Source: Spirosoma panaciterrae DSM 21099 (GTDB lineage Bacteria > Bacteroidota > Bacteroidia > Cytophagales > Spirosomataceae). Taken from it: 64,000 nucleotides of DNA. Position 1 is the stretch's first letter. Each line of letters begins with the position of its first letter. A model generated the notes under the pieces. It saw only the letters and a program-made list of their open reading frames with translations. It did not search any database and had not been told where the DNA came from. Shown here in pieces: positions 1 to 7,820 of the stretch. The stretch is from positions 186,001 through 250,000 of the forward strand of contig NZ_KB893173.1 in the NCBI RefSeq assembly GCF_000374025.1, read 5' to 3'. A program made the position numbers and the translations under genes.

Positions 1-398
1 CGGTTAATTTCCGCCTGCTCCCCGGCGACACGGTGGAGGGAGTGATCGAGCGCGTAAAGGAAGTAATTGCTAACGATAGCCTTTCCATAACGGTATTAGG
101 GAAAGGGAATAATCCGGCCGCCGTGTCTGATCCTGAGTCGCCCTCGTTCCTGACCATCCACCGCACCATTCGAAGCATTTTTCCGGATGTAGCTGTAGCG
201 CCTTATGTAATGCTAGGCGCTACCGATGCCAAATTCTACTCGGCCGTGTCGCCAGCGATTTATCGGTTTTCACCCATTCCACTGAATGAAGCTGAAACCC
301 AGAGCATTCACGGGACCAATGAGCGTATTCGACTGAAAGATTATCAAACTATGATCCGGTTTTATGTGGCTTTAATTCGAAATAGTCAGTCTAACTAA
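1..398 (+). CDS. M20-family metallopeptidase, C-terminal part (cut by window start)
   Basis: The reading frame is open from base 3, so this is the tail of a longer gene and the GTG at 33 is internal. The first residues read VNFRLLPGDT, the strand of the M20 lid domain where the chain re-enters the catalytic domain. Near the end, GATDAKFY and the HGTNERI stretch match the last metal and substrate motifs of PM20D1/CPS1-like M20 carboxypeptidases, which cleave or form N-acyl amino acids and dipeptides using two zinc ions. The final His of HGTNE is characteristic of the family. The N-terminal signal and first metal ligands lie outside the window, so the subtype and location cannot be fixed. Confidence 0.8.
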   Translation, partial: VNFRLLPGDTVEGVIERVKEVIANDSLSITVLGKGNNPAAVSDPESPSFLTIHRTIRSIFPDVAVAPYVMLGATDAKFYSAVSPAIYRFSPIPLNEAETQSIHGTNERIRLKDYQTMIRFYVALIRNSQSN

Positions 399-424
399 GC
401 GTATCCAGGTGGGCTTACGCAAAG

Positions 425-453
425 AGATGGTCTGTTTAGTAAACAGACCATCT
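425..453. terminator. Perfect hairpin downstream of the M20 peptidase
   Basis: Bases 425-437 and 441-453 are perfectly complementary (13 bp) around a 3-nt AGT loop. It lies 27 nt after the peptidase stop and before the kup promoter. There is no clear T-run, so termination is inferred from position and stem strength. The rest of the 399-688 gap is AT-rich leader with no further structure that I can see. Confidence 0.55.
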
Positions 454-634
454 GCCAACTACACCTAATTAAAACCCGAACTTACTTGTGTATGGGCATT
501 TATATGTACGAATTTTTGCAACGGACAGTTTTATGGCAACAATCTGCGCTTATCCGGCATATGGCTGGATTTTTGCATTTTAGCAGGGAAGGTAACTTTC
601 GATTAAAGTGCGATTAATGAATCTAAACATCGGT

Positions 635-642
635 TATCTTTG
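635..642 (+). promoter_or_regulatory. Bacteroidota -7 element (TATCTTTG) for kup
   Basis: TATCTTTG is an exact match to the Bacteroidota -7 consensus TAnnTTTG and lies 46 nt before the kup ATG. No TTTG was found at the ideal -33 spacing, so the promoter is only half supported. Confidence 0.5.
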
Positions 643-688
643 CGCCGTTTTGCCCCGCCCGTAAGGCTAAAAGGCGTAAGCCTATTTT

Positions 689-2641
689 ATGGAAGACAAA
701 AAACATTTAGACACCGTTACCGCTGCCGGTCTGCTGGTAGCCATGGGAATTATCTACGGTGATATTGGTACATCTCCCCTGTACACCCTCCGGGCGATCG
801 TAGGTCCCACTAATGCCATTCGAGCCGACGTGGTTCGTGGCGCACTGTCCTGCGTGCTCTGGACACTTACCCTACAAACGACGGTCAAGTACGTGATCCT
901 GATTCTTCGGGCCGACAACCGGGGTGAGGGTGGTATTTTTGCGCTTTATGCGCTGGTACGTCGGCATGCGCGCTGGTTAACCCTGCCAGCTATTATTGGA
1001 GGAGCGGCTCTGCTGGCCGATGGGATTATTACCCCCCCTATTTCGGTCTCCTCGGCTGTCGAAGGCCTTCGTTTGCTCTATCCGGCTATTACGCACGTGC
1101 AGATCATCGAAATTGTGATCGCTATTCTCACGATCCTATTCCTGATTCAGGCCTTTGGTACCAGCGTTGTCGGGACAGCCTTCGGCCCCATTATGTTTGT
1201 GTGGTTTGTGATGCTGGGAACACTCGGTATCATCCAGATTGCCCAGGCACCGGGGATCCTGTCGGCCATAAATCCTTATTATGCGTATTGGTTACTGACC
1301 GAATATCCCGGCGGTTTCTGGCTGCTGGGTTCTGTTTTCCTCTGCACAACAGGAGCCGAAGCCCTGTATTCCGACATGGGGCACTGCGGCCGGGCCAATA
1401 TTCGGGTTAGCTGGGTATTTGTCAAAACCTGCCTGATTCTCAACTATTTCGGCCAGGGCGCCTGGCTTATCGGGCAGGAAGGACAGGTTCTGAAAGAGCG
1501 GATTCCGTTCTATGAAGTAATGCCGCCCTGGTTCCTGACCATCGGCATCAGCATTGCGACAGCCGCTACGGTTATTGCCAGTCAGGCTCTGATCAGTGGT
1601 TCGTTTACCCTGATCAGCGAAGCCATCCGACTCAATTTCTGGCCTAAAGTTCGGCTCCGGTATCCGAGTGTTCAAAAGGGGCAGCTTTACGTACCGAGTG
1701 TGAATATGCTGCTTTGGGCAGGTTGTGTGGGCGTGGTGCTGTATTTCCGTGAATCGTCGAATATGGAAGCCGCTTACGGGCTGGCTATTACCCTGACGAT
1801 GCTGATGACCACGCTTCTTATGTCGTATTATCTCTACACCCACAAGTATCAGGCCTGGTGGGTGGTTTTGTTTTTGACGGTTTATCTGGGTATCGAAGGG
1901 TCCTTTCTGATCGCCAACCTCATCAAATTCCCGCATGGCGGCTGGGTGTCCGTACTGATCGGGTCGACAATTGCCGGGGTCATGTACATCTGGCTACAGG
2001 CGTTTCAGATCAAACTTCGCCTGACCGAATACGTCCGCATCGATCAATACATTCAGGCTATTAAAGAACTAAGCCGCGACATTAGTATTCCGAAATACGC
2101 AACGCACCTGGTGTTCATGAGTAATGCGGCCCGACAGTCGGAAATTGAGTCAAAAATTATCTACTCCATTTTCCAGAAGCGGCCAAAACGGGCCGACATC
2201 TATTGGTTCGTTCACGTCGATACGACTGATGATCCGTATACGATGGAGTATAAAGTGAACACCATTGCGCCCGACGATGCCTATAAAGTAACGTTCAAAC
2301 TCGGTTTCCGGGTCGAGCAGCGCATTAACCTCTTCTTCCGTAAGGTAATCGAAGACATGGTAAAAAATAAAGAGGTGGATATTACCAGCCGGTACGAATC
2401 GCTGAGCCGCCAGAATGTAATTGGTGATTTCCGGTTTGTCGTATTGGAAAAATTCCTGTCGTTTGAAAACGAATTGCCTCCCCGCGAACGACTCATCATG
2501 AACATCTACTTTACCATCAAGAACTTCACAACGCCCGAAGATCGCTGGTTCGGTCTGGATAGCAGTTCGGTCAAAGTCGAAAAAGTGCCCCTGGTTATTC
2601 GCCCAGTCGAAAACGTCCAACTCAAACGTATCACATCTTAA
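689..2641 (+). CDS. kup: Kup-type potassium uptake transporter
   Basis: Integral inner-membrane K+/H+ symporter of the KUP/HAK/KT family. The signature GDIGTSPLYT sits at residues 24-33 in the first transmembrane segment. About twelve hydrophobic segments fill residues 12-440, including the ADGIITPPIS and GAEALYSDMGH motifs, and a soluble C-terminal domain of about 200 residues follows. At 650 aa it is full length for the family. The ATG at 689 puts the signature at the usual distance from the N-terminus and follows a -7 element. It appears monocistronic: an octamer-built inverted repeat separates it from the epimerase gene downstream. No c-di-AMP riboswitch was recognised in the leader. Confidence 0.95.
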   Translation: MEDKKHLDTVTAAGLLVAMGIIYGDIGTSPLYTLRAIVGPTNAIRADVVRGALSCVLWTLTLQTTVKYVILILRADNRGEGGIFALYALVRRHARWLTLPAIIGGAALLADGIITPPISVSSAVEGLRLLYPAITHVQIIEIVIAILTILFLIQAFGTSVVGTAFGPIMFVWFVMLGTLGIIQIAQAPGILSAINPYYAYWLLTEYPGGFWLLGSVFLCTTGAEALYSDMGHCGRANIRVSWVFVKTCLILNYFGQGAWLIGQEGQVLKERIPFYEVMPPWFLTIGISIATAATVIASQALISGSFTLISEAIRLNFWPKVRLRYPSVQKGQLYVPSVNMLLWAGCVGVVLYFRESSNMEAAYGLAITLTMLMTTLLMSYYLYTHKYQAWWVVLFLTVYLGIEGSFLIANLIKFPHGGWVSVLIGSTIAGVMYIWLQAFQIKLRLTEYVRIDQYIQAIKELSRDISIPKYATHLVFMSNAARQSEIESKIIYSIFQKRPKRADIYWFVHVDTTDDPYTMEYKVNTIAPDDAYKVTFKLGFRVEQRINLFFRKVIEDMVKNKEVDITSRYESLSRQNVIGDFRFVVLEKFLSFENELPPRERLIMNIYFTIKNFTTPEDRWFGLDSSSVKVEKVPLVIRPVENVQLKRITS

Positions 2642-2650
2642 TATGATATG

Positions 2651-2723
2651 GCGAAAGAGCGAAAGAGTGAATGAGCGAATTTCCCGACCAACACTCTTTC
2701 ACTCTTTCACTCTCTCACTCTTT
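2651..2723. repeat. Octamer-built long inverted repeat (kup / epimerase)
   Basis: The left arm is about 3.5 units of GYGAAWGA (2651-2678). The right arm is four units of CACTCTTT or CACTCTCT (2692-2723). About 21 of 25 positions pair, with a short spacer of about 13 nt. It starts 10 nt after the kup stop and ends 5 nt before the epimerase ATG at 2729. There is no T-run typical of an intrinsic terminator. Confidence 0.85.
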
Positions 2724-2728
2724 AAAAT

Positions 2729-3790
2729 ATGAAACTTCTTATCACCGGCGGGGCCGGATTTGTTGGCTCATCGCTGGCCATTTCGTTAAAGCAGAATTAT
2801 CCCGATTATCAAATTTTTGCGCTCGACAACCTTAAACGACGGGGTTCGGAACTGAGTCTGGCGCGGCTGAAAGCGGCCGGAATTGAGTTTCTACATGGCG
2901 ACATTCGGAATAAAGAAGATTTCGATGCATTACCTGCCGTCGATACCGTCATTGAAGCATCGGCTGAGCCTTCGGTGCTGGCTGGTCTGGATGGAACCCC
3001 CGATTATTTGATCAACACGAATCTGTTTGGGACGGTCAATTGCCTCAATTATGCACTGAAGCACCGCGCCAACTTTATCTTCCTGTCGACCAGTCGCGTT
3101 TATCCCATCAAAACGATTGAAACGCTGAATTTTGAGGAAGCCGAAACGCGCTTTGTGCTGACTGACGATCAACCTGTGCCGGGCGTATCGTCGAAAGGCA
3201 TTGCGGAGAATTTCCCGCTCGATGGGGCCCGGTCGCTGTATGGCACTACGAAACTGGCATCAGAACTACTCATCCAGGAATACAACGAATTTTACGGCCT
3301 AAAAACGGTTATCAATCGCTGCGGTGTCATTACCGGCCCCTGGCAGATGGGTAAAGTCGATCAGGGTGTGATGGTACTCTGGATTGCTAAACACTATTTT
3401 GAGCAGCAACTCGCGTACATCGGGTACGGTGGCACGGGAAAGCAAACCCGCGATATGCTTCATATTGCCGACCTGTATCGCCTGATCGATTGGGAGTTGC
3501 ATAATCTGGACACCGTAAATGGCGAGATTCTGAACGCTGGTGGTGGTGTAGAGAGTAGCGCATCTCTTCAGGAGCTGACCAAAATCTGTCAGGAAGTAAC
3601 GGGCAAAACCATCCCGATCAGGCAGGTTACAGAGAACCGAGCCGCTGATATTCGCCTGTATATCACTGATAATACCAACGTAACGAAGTTGACGGGCTGG
3701 AAGCCTGAACTAGGTATCCGCGAGATCGTCACCGACATTCATGCCTGGCTCGATGCTAACCGAGCTGCCCTGGAACCCATTTTAAAGTAG
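2729..3790 (+). CDS. NAD-dependent epimerase/dehydratase (CDP-paratose 2-epimerase-like)
   Basis: Extended short-chain dehydrogenase acting on a nucleotide sugar in the cytoplasm. The Rossmann motif GGAGFVG is at residues 7-13, the Ser/Thr active-site strand reads FLSTSRVYP, and the catalytic YGTTK pair is Tyr171 and Lys175. At 353 aa it has family length. The FLSTSRVYP segment and the later GYGGTGKQTRDMLHI stretch resemble CDP-paratose (tyvelose) 2-epimerases and related UDP-sugar epimerases, so the substrate is only tentative. No other O-antigen or sugar-nucleotide gene lies nearby. It converges on the DUF4249 operon across a strong bidirectional terminator. Confidence 0.8.
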   Translation: MKLLITGGAGFVGSSLAISLKQNYPDYQIFALDNLKRRGSELSLARLKAAGIEFLHGDIRNKEDFDALPAVDTVIEASAEPSVLAGLDGTPDYLINTNLFGTVNCLNYALKHRANFIFLSTSRVYPIKTIETLNFEEAETRFVLTDDQPVPGVSSKGIAENFPLDGARSLYGTTKLASELLIQEYNEFYGLKTVINRCGVITGPWQMGKVDQGVMVLWIAKHYFEQQLAYIGYGGTGKQTRDMLHIADLYRLIDWELHNLDTVNGEILNAGGGVESSASLQELTKICQEVTGKTIPIRQVTENRAADIRLYITDNTNVTKLTGWKPELGIREIVTDIHAWLDANRAALEPILK

Positions 3791-3822
3791 CCTGAACTTA
3801 GAGCTACTGTATCCATTTACCA

Positions 3823-3863
3823 CAAAAATGGCCCGCTTATTCTCTGGAAGCGGGCCATTTTTG
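3823..3863. terminator. Bidirectional intrinsic terminator
   Basis: Perfect 16-bp stem (3823-3838 with 3848-3863) containing ATGGCCCGCTT, flanked by an A-run on the left and a T-run on the right. It serves both the epimerase gene (plus strand) and the DUF4249 operon (minus strand), which converge here. Confidence 0.9.
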
Positions 3864-3870
3864 TTAGCCT

Positions 3871-5178
3871 CTAATCCTGCCAGCCTTCGGGTTTGAAGGG
3901 AGTCTTTGTTTCACTGGGACTACAGGGCGCCGTGGGTGGACGGTCATTATTAGGCCAGATTCTCACGTTTGGCGGGAAGCGGTTACCCTGATACGGGGGT
4001 GATGGCTCGGGGTTGGGCCGACGACTGTTCAGGGCATAAAATAAATCGTCACCGATGTTATTGTGTGGTCCTTCTGGGTCCATAGCTCCTAACGGGATAC
4101 CATCAGCATCTTTTCGGTCGAGCCACTGATGATACAAAGACACCGCTGACGCGCTGAAATACCCCGCTACTGACTCCCGGCTGTTGGTGATATTCCGCAC
4201 ATTCCCGGCCAACGCCGTAGGGGGCGAATCGGCCAGTCCACCTGTATTTTGCGTTTGCTGCTGAAGTAGTTGAAAATACCGATAGGCATCCTTTGTCAGG
4301 GATAGCTGTCGAATATCGACCAGGCAAGGAGCGTGCTGATAATATGGAATACTAGCCACTTTTCGTTTTGCAAGCAGCCCTCCGTTGCTGTACTGGTCGT
4401 CGAACACATTGATGGCTACATTACACAAAATTTCCCAGCAGGCCGTTCGGCAATTGTAATCGTAGTACCAATATCCTTTGGGCACATACGGAGCGCCATA
4501 ATCGGTCGTATAGGTAGGTGGGCTAAAGCAGTCTTCAAACAATTCATTGCCAGCCACAAAATAGTATTCGTATAAATAGGTGTGGGGCAGCACTTTATAA
4601 ACGGTATAAACACCTTGCTGGCAGGTTTTGCACCAGTACTGCCGCTCGTAGAGTGTCCAGTCCCAACGGTAATAATTATGCTGATTAGCGGGGTCCTGTG
4701 TGTCGATCGAAATGTCGTGACCAGCGGTAAAACCATCAAACTGATTGGCAGCCAGGCTTTTGGGATTAAATTCAGCATAAGCCTTTTGAATAGGGGCTGT
4801 GGCAGTCATAATCTGTTGGTTCGATGCATAACTGGTCCCATCAGGTAGGGTAAAGCGAAGCTGATACGCGTGCCCCACCTGCCCTTTGAAATCGCTTGGC
4901 AGTTGATAGCTCCCATCCACCGTTTCATGACAGGTAACTAATACCGACGAATCGACTGCTACCTGTACGGTCGCTCCGGTAATGGGTAGGGTTCCAAATC
5001 GCCCCGTGAGCGGGTCGGCCTGGGAGCGATTCAGTTTGATAATCTGTGCTTCTGCCCGATCTGTAATCGTACCATCTACCACGATAATATCGTTGGTGCC
5101 GTGCAACAGCAAATCTTCGGGATCGACGCAGGCTACTACCAGCAGGGCGAGTCCAATTAAAAAAAGTCGTAAGCGCAT
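3871..5178 (-). CDS. DUF4249 lipoprotein, paralog 1
   Basis: Predicted outer-membrane or periplasmic lipoprotein of family DUF4249, usually encoded beside TonB-dependent receptors in Bacteroidota and of unknown function. The N-terminus is a lipoprotein signal with lipobox VVAC and Cys17. It continues with the shared IIVVDGTIT and GHAYQLRFTLPDG segments (beta-sandwich-like), then YYRWDW, WCKTC, DCF, CRTACW and FDDQYSNGG, and ends TPFKPEGWQD. At 435 aa it is similar in length to the other three copies. It is the last gene of a minus-strand operon: receptor, paralog 3, paralog 2, then this gene, with 18 nt to paralog 2. By family association it probably binds the receptor's ligand at the cell surface; the ligand is unknown. 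Confidence 0.88.
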   Translation of the reverse strand: MRLRLFLIGLALLVVACVDPEDLLLHGTNDIIVVDGTITDRAEAQIIKLNRSQADPLTGRFGTLPITGATVQVAVDSSVLVTCHETVDGSYQLPSDFKGQVGHAYQLRFTLPDGTSYASNQQIMTATAPIQKAYAEFNPKSLAANQFDGFTAGHDISIDTQDPANQHNYYRWDWTLYERQYWCKTCQQGVYTVYKVLPHTYLYEYYFVAGNELFEDCFSPPTYTTDYGAPYVPKGYWYYDYNCRTACWEILCNVAINVFDDQYSNGGLLAKRKVASIPYYQHAPCLVDIRQLSLTKDAYRYFQLLQQQTQNTGGLADSPPTALAGNVRNITNSRESVAGYFSASAVSLYHQWLDRKDADGIPLGAMDPEGPHNNIGDDLFYALNSRRPNPEPSPPYQGNRFPPNVRIWPNNDRPPTAPCSPSETKTPFKPEGWQD

Positions 5179-5196
5179 AGACGAAAATTTGATGCA

Positions 5197-6495
5197 TTAA
5201 TCCCGCCAGCCTTCCGGCTTTAGCGGGGTCTGATTAGGACCGGGTGTGCAGGGGGCGGTGATAAAACGTCCAGGCTTACCTGGTGTAAACGGTGGTCCTT
5301 CTGGCCCTTGCATTGGCAAACGAACCTTCAGCGCATAAAATAGTTCATCGTCGGTCTGTACAATAGTACCTGCGTCGTCATAAGCCCCCAGAGGCAGTTT
5401 AGTAGCGTCTTTTTTATCCAGCCAGATTTGTTTCTCCGACACCGTACTCGCGGTAAAAAATCCAACTACATCTTCCCGTATGTTACTTACATTTCTGACA
5501 TTCCCTACCAAAGCCGTTGGAGGAGTGTCGGCCAGGCCACCCGTATTCTGGGTTTGTTGCTGAAACAGATAAAAATAGCGGTAAGCATCAGCCGTTAGTG
5601 ACGACTGACGCAGTTGCAGCAATGCAGGCTGACGAGTGAGCAAGGGCACCTGCGCTACTTTACGCCCTACCAGTAATCCGCCGTTGCTGAGCTGATCGTC
5701 GAATACATTCAGATTATAATTACGAATCCGTGCCCAGCAGGGGGTTCGGCACAGGTAGTCAGAATACCAATCGCCGTTCGGAAAACCAAAAGCGGTGAAA
5801 ACCGTTAAGGGGTTAACGCAGTCTTCGATGGCCTCCTTTATAGTAGACACCACACCATTCTGGCCGTAACGCGTCTGCACAGTGTCGATGTAAATCTGTT
5901 GGTAGCAGCTTTTGCACCATTTCTGTTTTTCATACAAAATCCAGTCCCAACGGTAGTAATTACGCTGACCGGGCGGATCGTTCGTATCGACATACGCATC
6001 GTAGCCAGCCCGGAAATTGGTCGGGTACAAGCCAGGGGGCAAACTAATCGGATTGAACTGAACACTTGCCCCGTCTATGGAAGCAATAGGGAGCATCACC
6101 TGCTGGCTGGAAACATAATGCGCGCCATTGCTGAGCGTAAACCGCAGTTGATACGCATGCCCGATCTGTCCACGAAAATCACCGGGCAATCGATAGATAC
6201 CGTCTTCCGTTTCTTCGGCTTTTACAACTTCGGCCGAATCAACTACTACTTCCACCTGCGCTTTGGTCAAAGGTAACACGCCAAAACGGCCCGTTAATGG
6301 GTCTGCCCGTGAGCGATTGAGCGTAATAAGCTGCTCCTCGACAAGGTTCGTCAGTGTCCCATCTACGACCACCACATCCAACGTACCGCGCAGTAGTACA
6401 TCGTCTGGATCGACACAGGCCATTGGTAGCCAGCCAAGTACCAGCCAGCCCATCATCCGAACACATAGCCACTTATTATCACCTAAGACTTTCAT
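5197..6495 (-). CDS. DUF4249 lipoprotein, paralog 2
   Basis: Second tandem copy, 432 aa. The frame stays open to 6735, but that extension overlaps paralog 3. The ATG at 6495 gives a proper lipoprotein signal (MKVLGDNKW start, hydrophobic run, lipobox Cys27 followed by VDP), so I start there, 19 nt after paralog 3. It keeps VVVVDGTLT, GHAYQLRFTL, YYRWDW, WCKSC, EDC, CRTPCW and FDDQLSNGG and ends TPLKPEGWRD. It is the most divergent copy: the segment between WCKSC and EDC is different, and the PCLV cysteine shared by the other copies reads PALL. This could reflect a changed ligand or disulfide pattern. Confidence 0.87.
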   Translation of the reverse strand: MKVLGDNKWLCVRMMGWLVLGWLPMACVDPDDVLLRGTLDVVVVDGTLTNLVEEQLITLNRSRADPLTGRFGVLPLTKAQVEVVVDSAEVVKAEETEDGIYRLPGDFRGQIGHAYQLRFTLSNGAHYVSSQQVMLPIASIDGASVQFNPISLPPGLYPTNFRAGYDAYVDTNDPPGQRNYYRWDWILYEKQKWCKSCYQQIYIDTVQTRYGQNGVVSTIKEAIEDCVNPLTVFTAFGFPNGDWYSDYLCRTPCWARIRNYNLNVFDDQLSNGGLLVGRKVAQVPLLTRQPALLQLRQSSLTADAYRYFYLFQQQTQNTGGLADTPPTALVGNVRNVSNIREDVVGFFTASTVSEKQIWLDKKDATKLPLGAYDDAGTIVQTDDELFYALKVRLPMQGPEGPPFTPGKPGRFITAPCTPGPNQTPLKPEGWRD

Positions 6496-6514
6496 ACGTT
6501 GCGTGCAGACGGCT

Positions 6515-7807
6515 TTAATCCCGCCAGCCTTCGGGTTTATAGGGTGTTCGGGTATCGCTGGATACACATATGGCGGTAGGTGGGCGCGGTGGGCCACCCC
6601 AAATGGGTACGTTGGGAGGTGGGAACGTTGGTTCGGGAATGGGTTGACGCAACTGAAGAGCATAGAACAACTCAGCACCCGGTAAGCCCGATGGGCCATT
6701 CGGATCAGTGGCACCCAATGGCAACCCAACAACATCTTTACGATCTAACCAGTACCGGAAACTGGAAACCGCCGAGGCCGTGAAGTATCCCACAACGGTT
6801 TCAGTAACTGACCCTATTTTTTTTACGTTTCCAGAAAGAGCAGTAGGTGGCGTATCGGCTAACCCTCCCGATTTCTGAGACTGGTCCTGAAGCAGTTTGT
6901 AAAACCGATAAGCGCTAGCCGAAAGCGAAGCCTGGCGTAGCTCAACTAAACAGGGCTCATGGGTGTAGAAGGGTATCTGCGCTACTTTACGGCCCAGACT
7001 TAACCCCCCATTGCTATATTGATCGTCGAAAACATTTATGTCATAATTATGCAGTATTTCCCAGCATTGGGTTCGACACACATAATCATAGACATACGGA
7101 GGCTTATCGACAACTATGGGCTGTCCGACATCATGTGTTTGTACCGGCACAAAGCAATCTTCGTATGGGTCAGTTCCTGAAACATAGTATCTGTAAGGTA
7201 TATATACGTGAGGGAGAATGTTATTGACCGCATAAACGCCCTGAACGCAACTACGGCACCAGCCTTGTTTTTCGTATAGGTTCCAGTCCCAGCGGTAATA
7301 GTTACGTTGATCTACCGGGTCCTGAAAGTCAATAAATAAATCATGTCCTGCCCTAAAGAAACCATCAATGGCAGTGGTCTGGGAAAGACTATTAAGATTG
7401 AAGGTGGCGCTTACCTGACTAATGGACGGCACCGATTGCATGATTTGTTGAGAGGATACATAACGTGAACCGTCGGACAAGGAAAAGCGTAACTGATACG
7501 CATGGCCAATCTGACCCTTAAAATCGCTGGGTAACTGATAACTGCCATCCACCGTTTCGTGAGCAGCTACCACTTGAGCCGAATCGACGACAACTTCAAC
7601 AGTCGCTTTGGTCACTGGCACAGTCCCGAAGCGGCCCGTTAAGCGATCAGCCCTAGAGCGGTTAAGCCGAACGATTTGGGGTTCTGCCAGATTTGTGATA
7701 GTGCCATCGACTACCAGAATATCGTTGGTGCCATTCAACCCAATGTCCTCAGGATCGACACAAGCTACCAGGCCGACTGCTAGTAGAAATACAAGAAAAG
7801 CACGCAT
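6515..7807 (-). CDS. DUF4249 lipoprotein, paralog 3
   Basis: Third tandem copy, 430 aa, the first DUF4249 gene after the TonB-dependent receptor, with a 13-nt gap. The lipoprotein signal has lipobox LVAC with Cys16 followed by VDP. Shared segments in order are ILVVDGTIT, GHAYQLRFSLSDG, YYRWDW, WCRSC, EDCF, CRTQCW and FDDQYSNGG, ending TPYKPEGWRD. It resembles paralogs 1 and 4 more closely than paralog 2, including the NNILPH segment after the CxxC pair and the PIWGGPPRPPTAIC tail shared with paralog 4. Co-transcription with the receptor suggests a surface lipoprotein partner. Confidence 0.88.
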   Translation of the reverse strand: MRAFLVFLLAVGLVACVDPEDIGLNGTNDILVVDGTITNLAEPQIVRLNRSRADRLTGRFGTVPVTKATVEVVVDSAQVVAAHETVDGSYQLPSDFKGQIGHAYQLRFSLSDGSRYVSSQQIMQSVPSISQVSATFNLNSLSQTTAIDGFFRAGHDLFIDFQDPVDQRNYYRWDWNLYEKQGWCRSCVQGVYAVNNILPHVYIPYRYYVSGTDPYEDCFVPVQTHDVGQPIVVDKPPYVYDYVCRTQCWEILHNYDINVFDDQYSNGGLSLGRKVAQIPFYTHEPCLVELRQASLSASAYRFYKLLQDQSQKSGGLADTPPTALSGNVKKIGSVTETVVGYFTASAVSSFRYWLDRKDVVGLPLGATDPNGPSGLPGAELFYALQLRQPIPEPTFPPPNVPIWGGPPRPPTAICVSSDTRTPYKPEGWRD

Positions 7808-7820
7808 TCCGTTGAGCGAT

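Noticed and set aside
399..688. c-di-AMP (ydaO-type) riboswitch upstream of kup
   Set aside because: Kup genes often carry one in other phyla, but I see no matching conserved core, only a simple 13-bp hairpin and a -7 box.
1292..1936. Long minus-strand open frame inside kup
   Set aside because: It lies wholly inside a clear transporter gene in the opposite frame, encodes a His- and Gln-rich product with no domain, and follows from the codon bias of the real gene.
6496..6735. N-terminal extension of DUF4249 paralog 2
   Set aside because: It overlaps the end of paralog 3 and lacks a signal; the ATG at 6495 gives the lipoprotein signal shared by the other copies.
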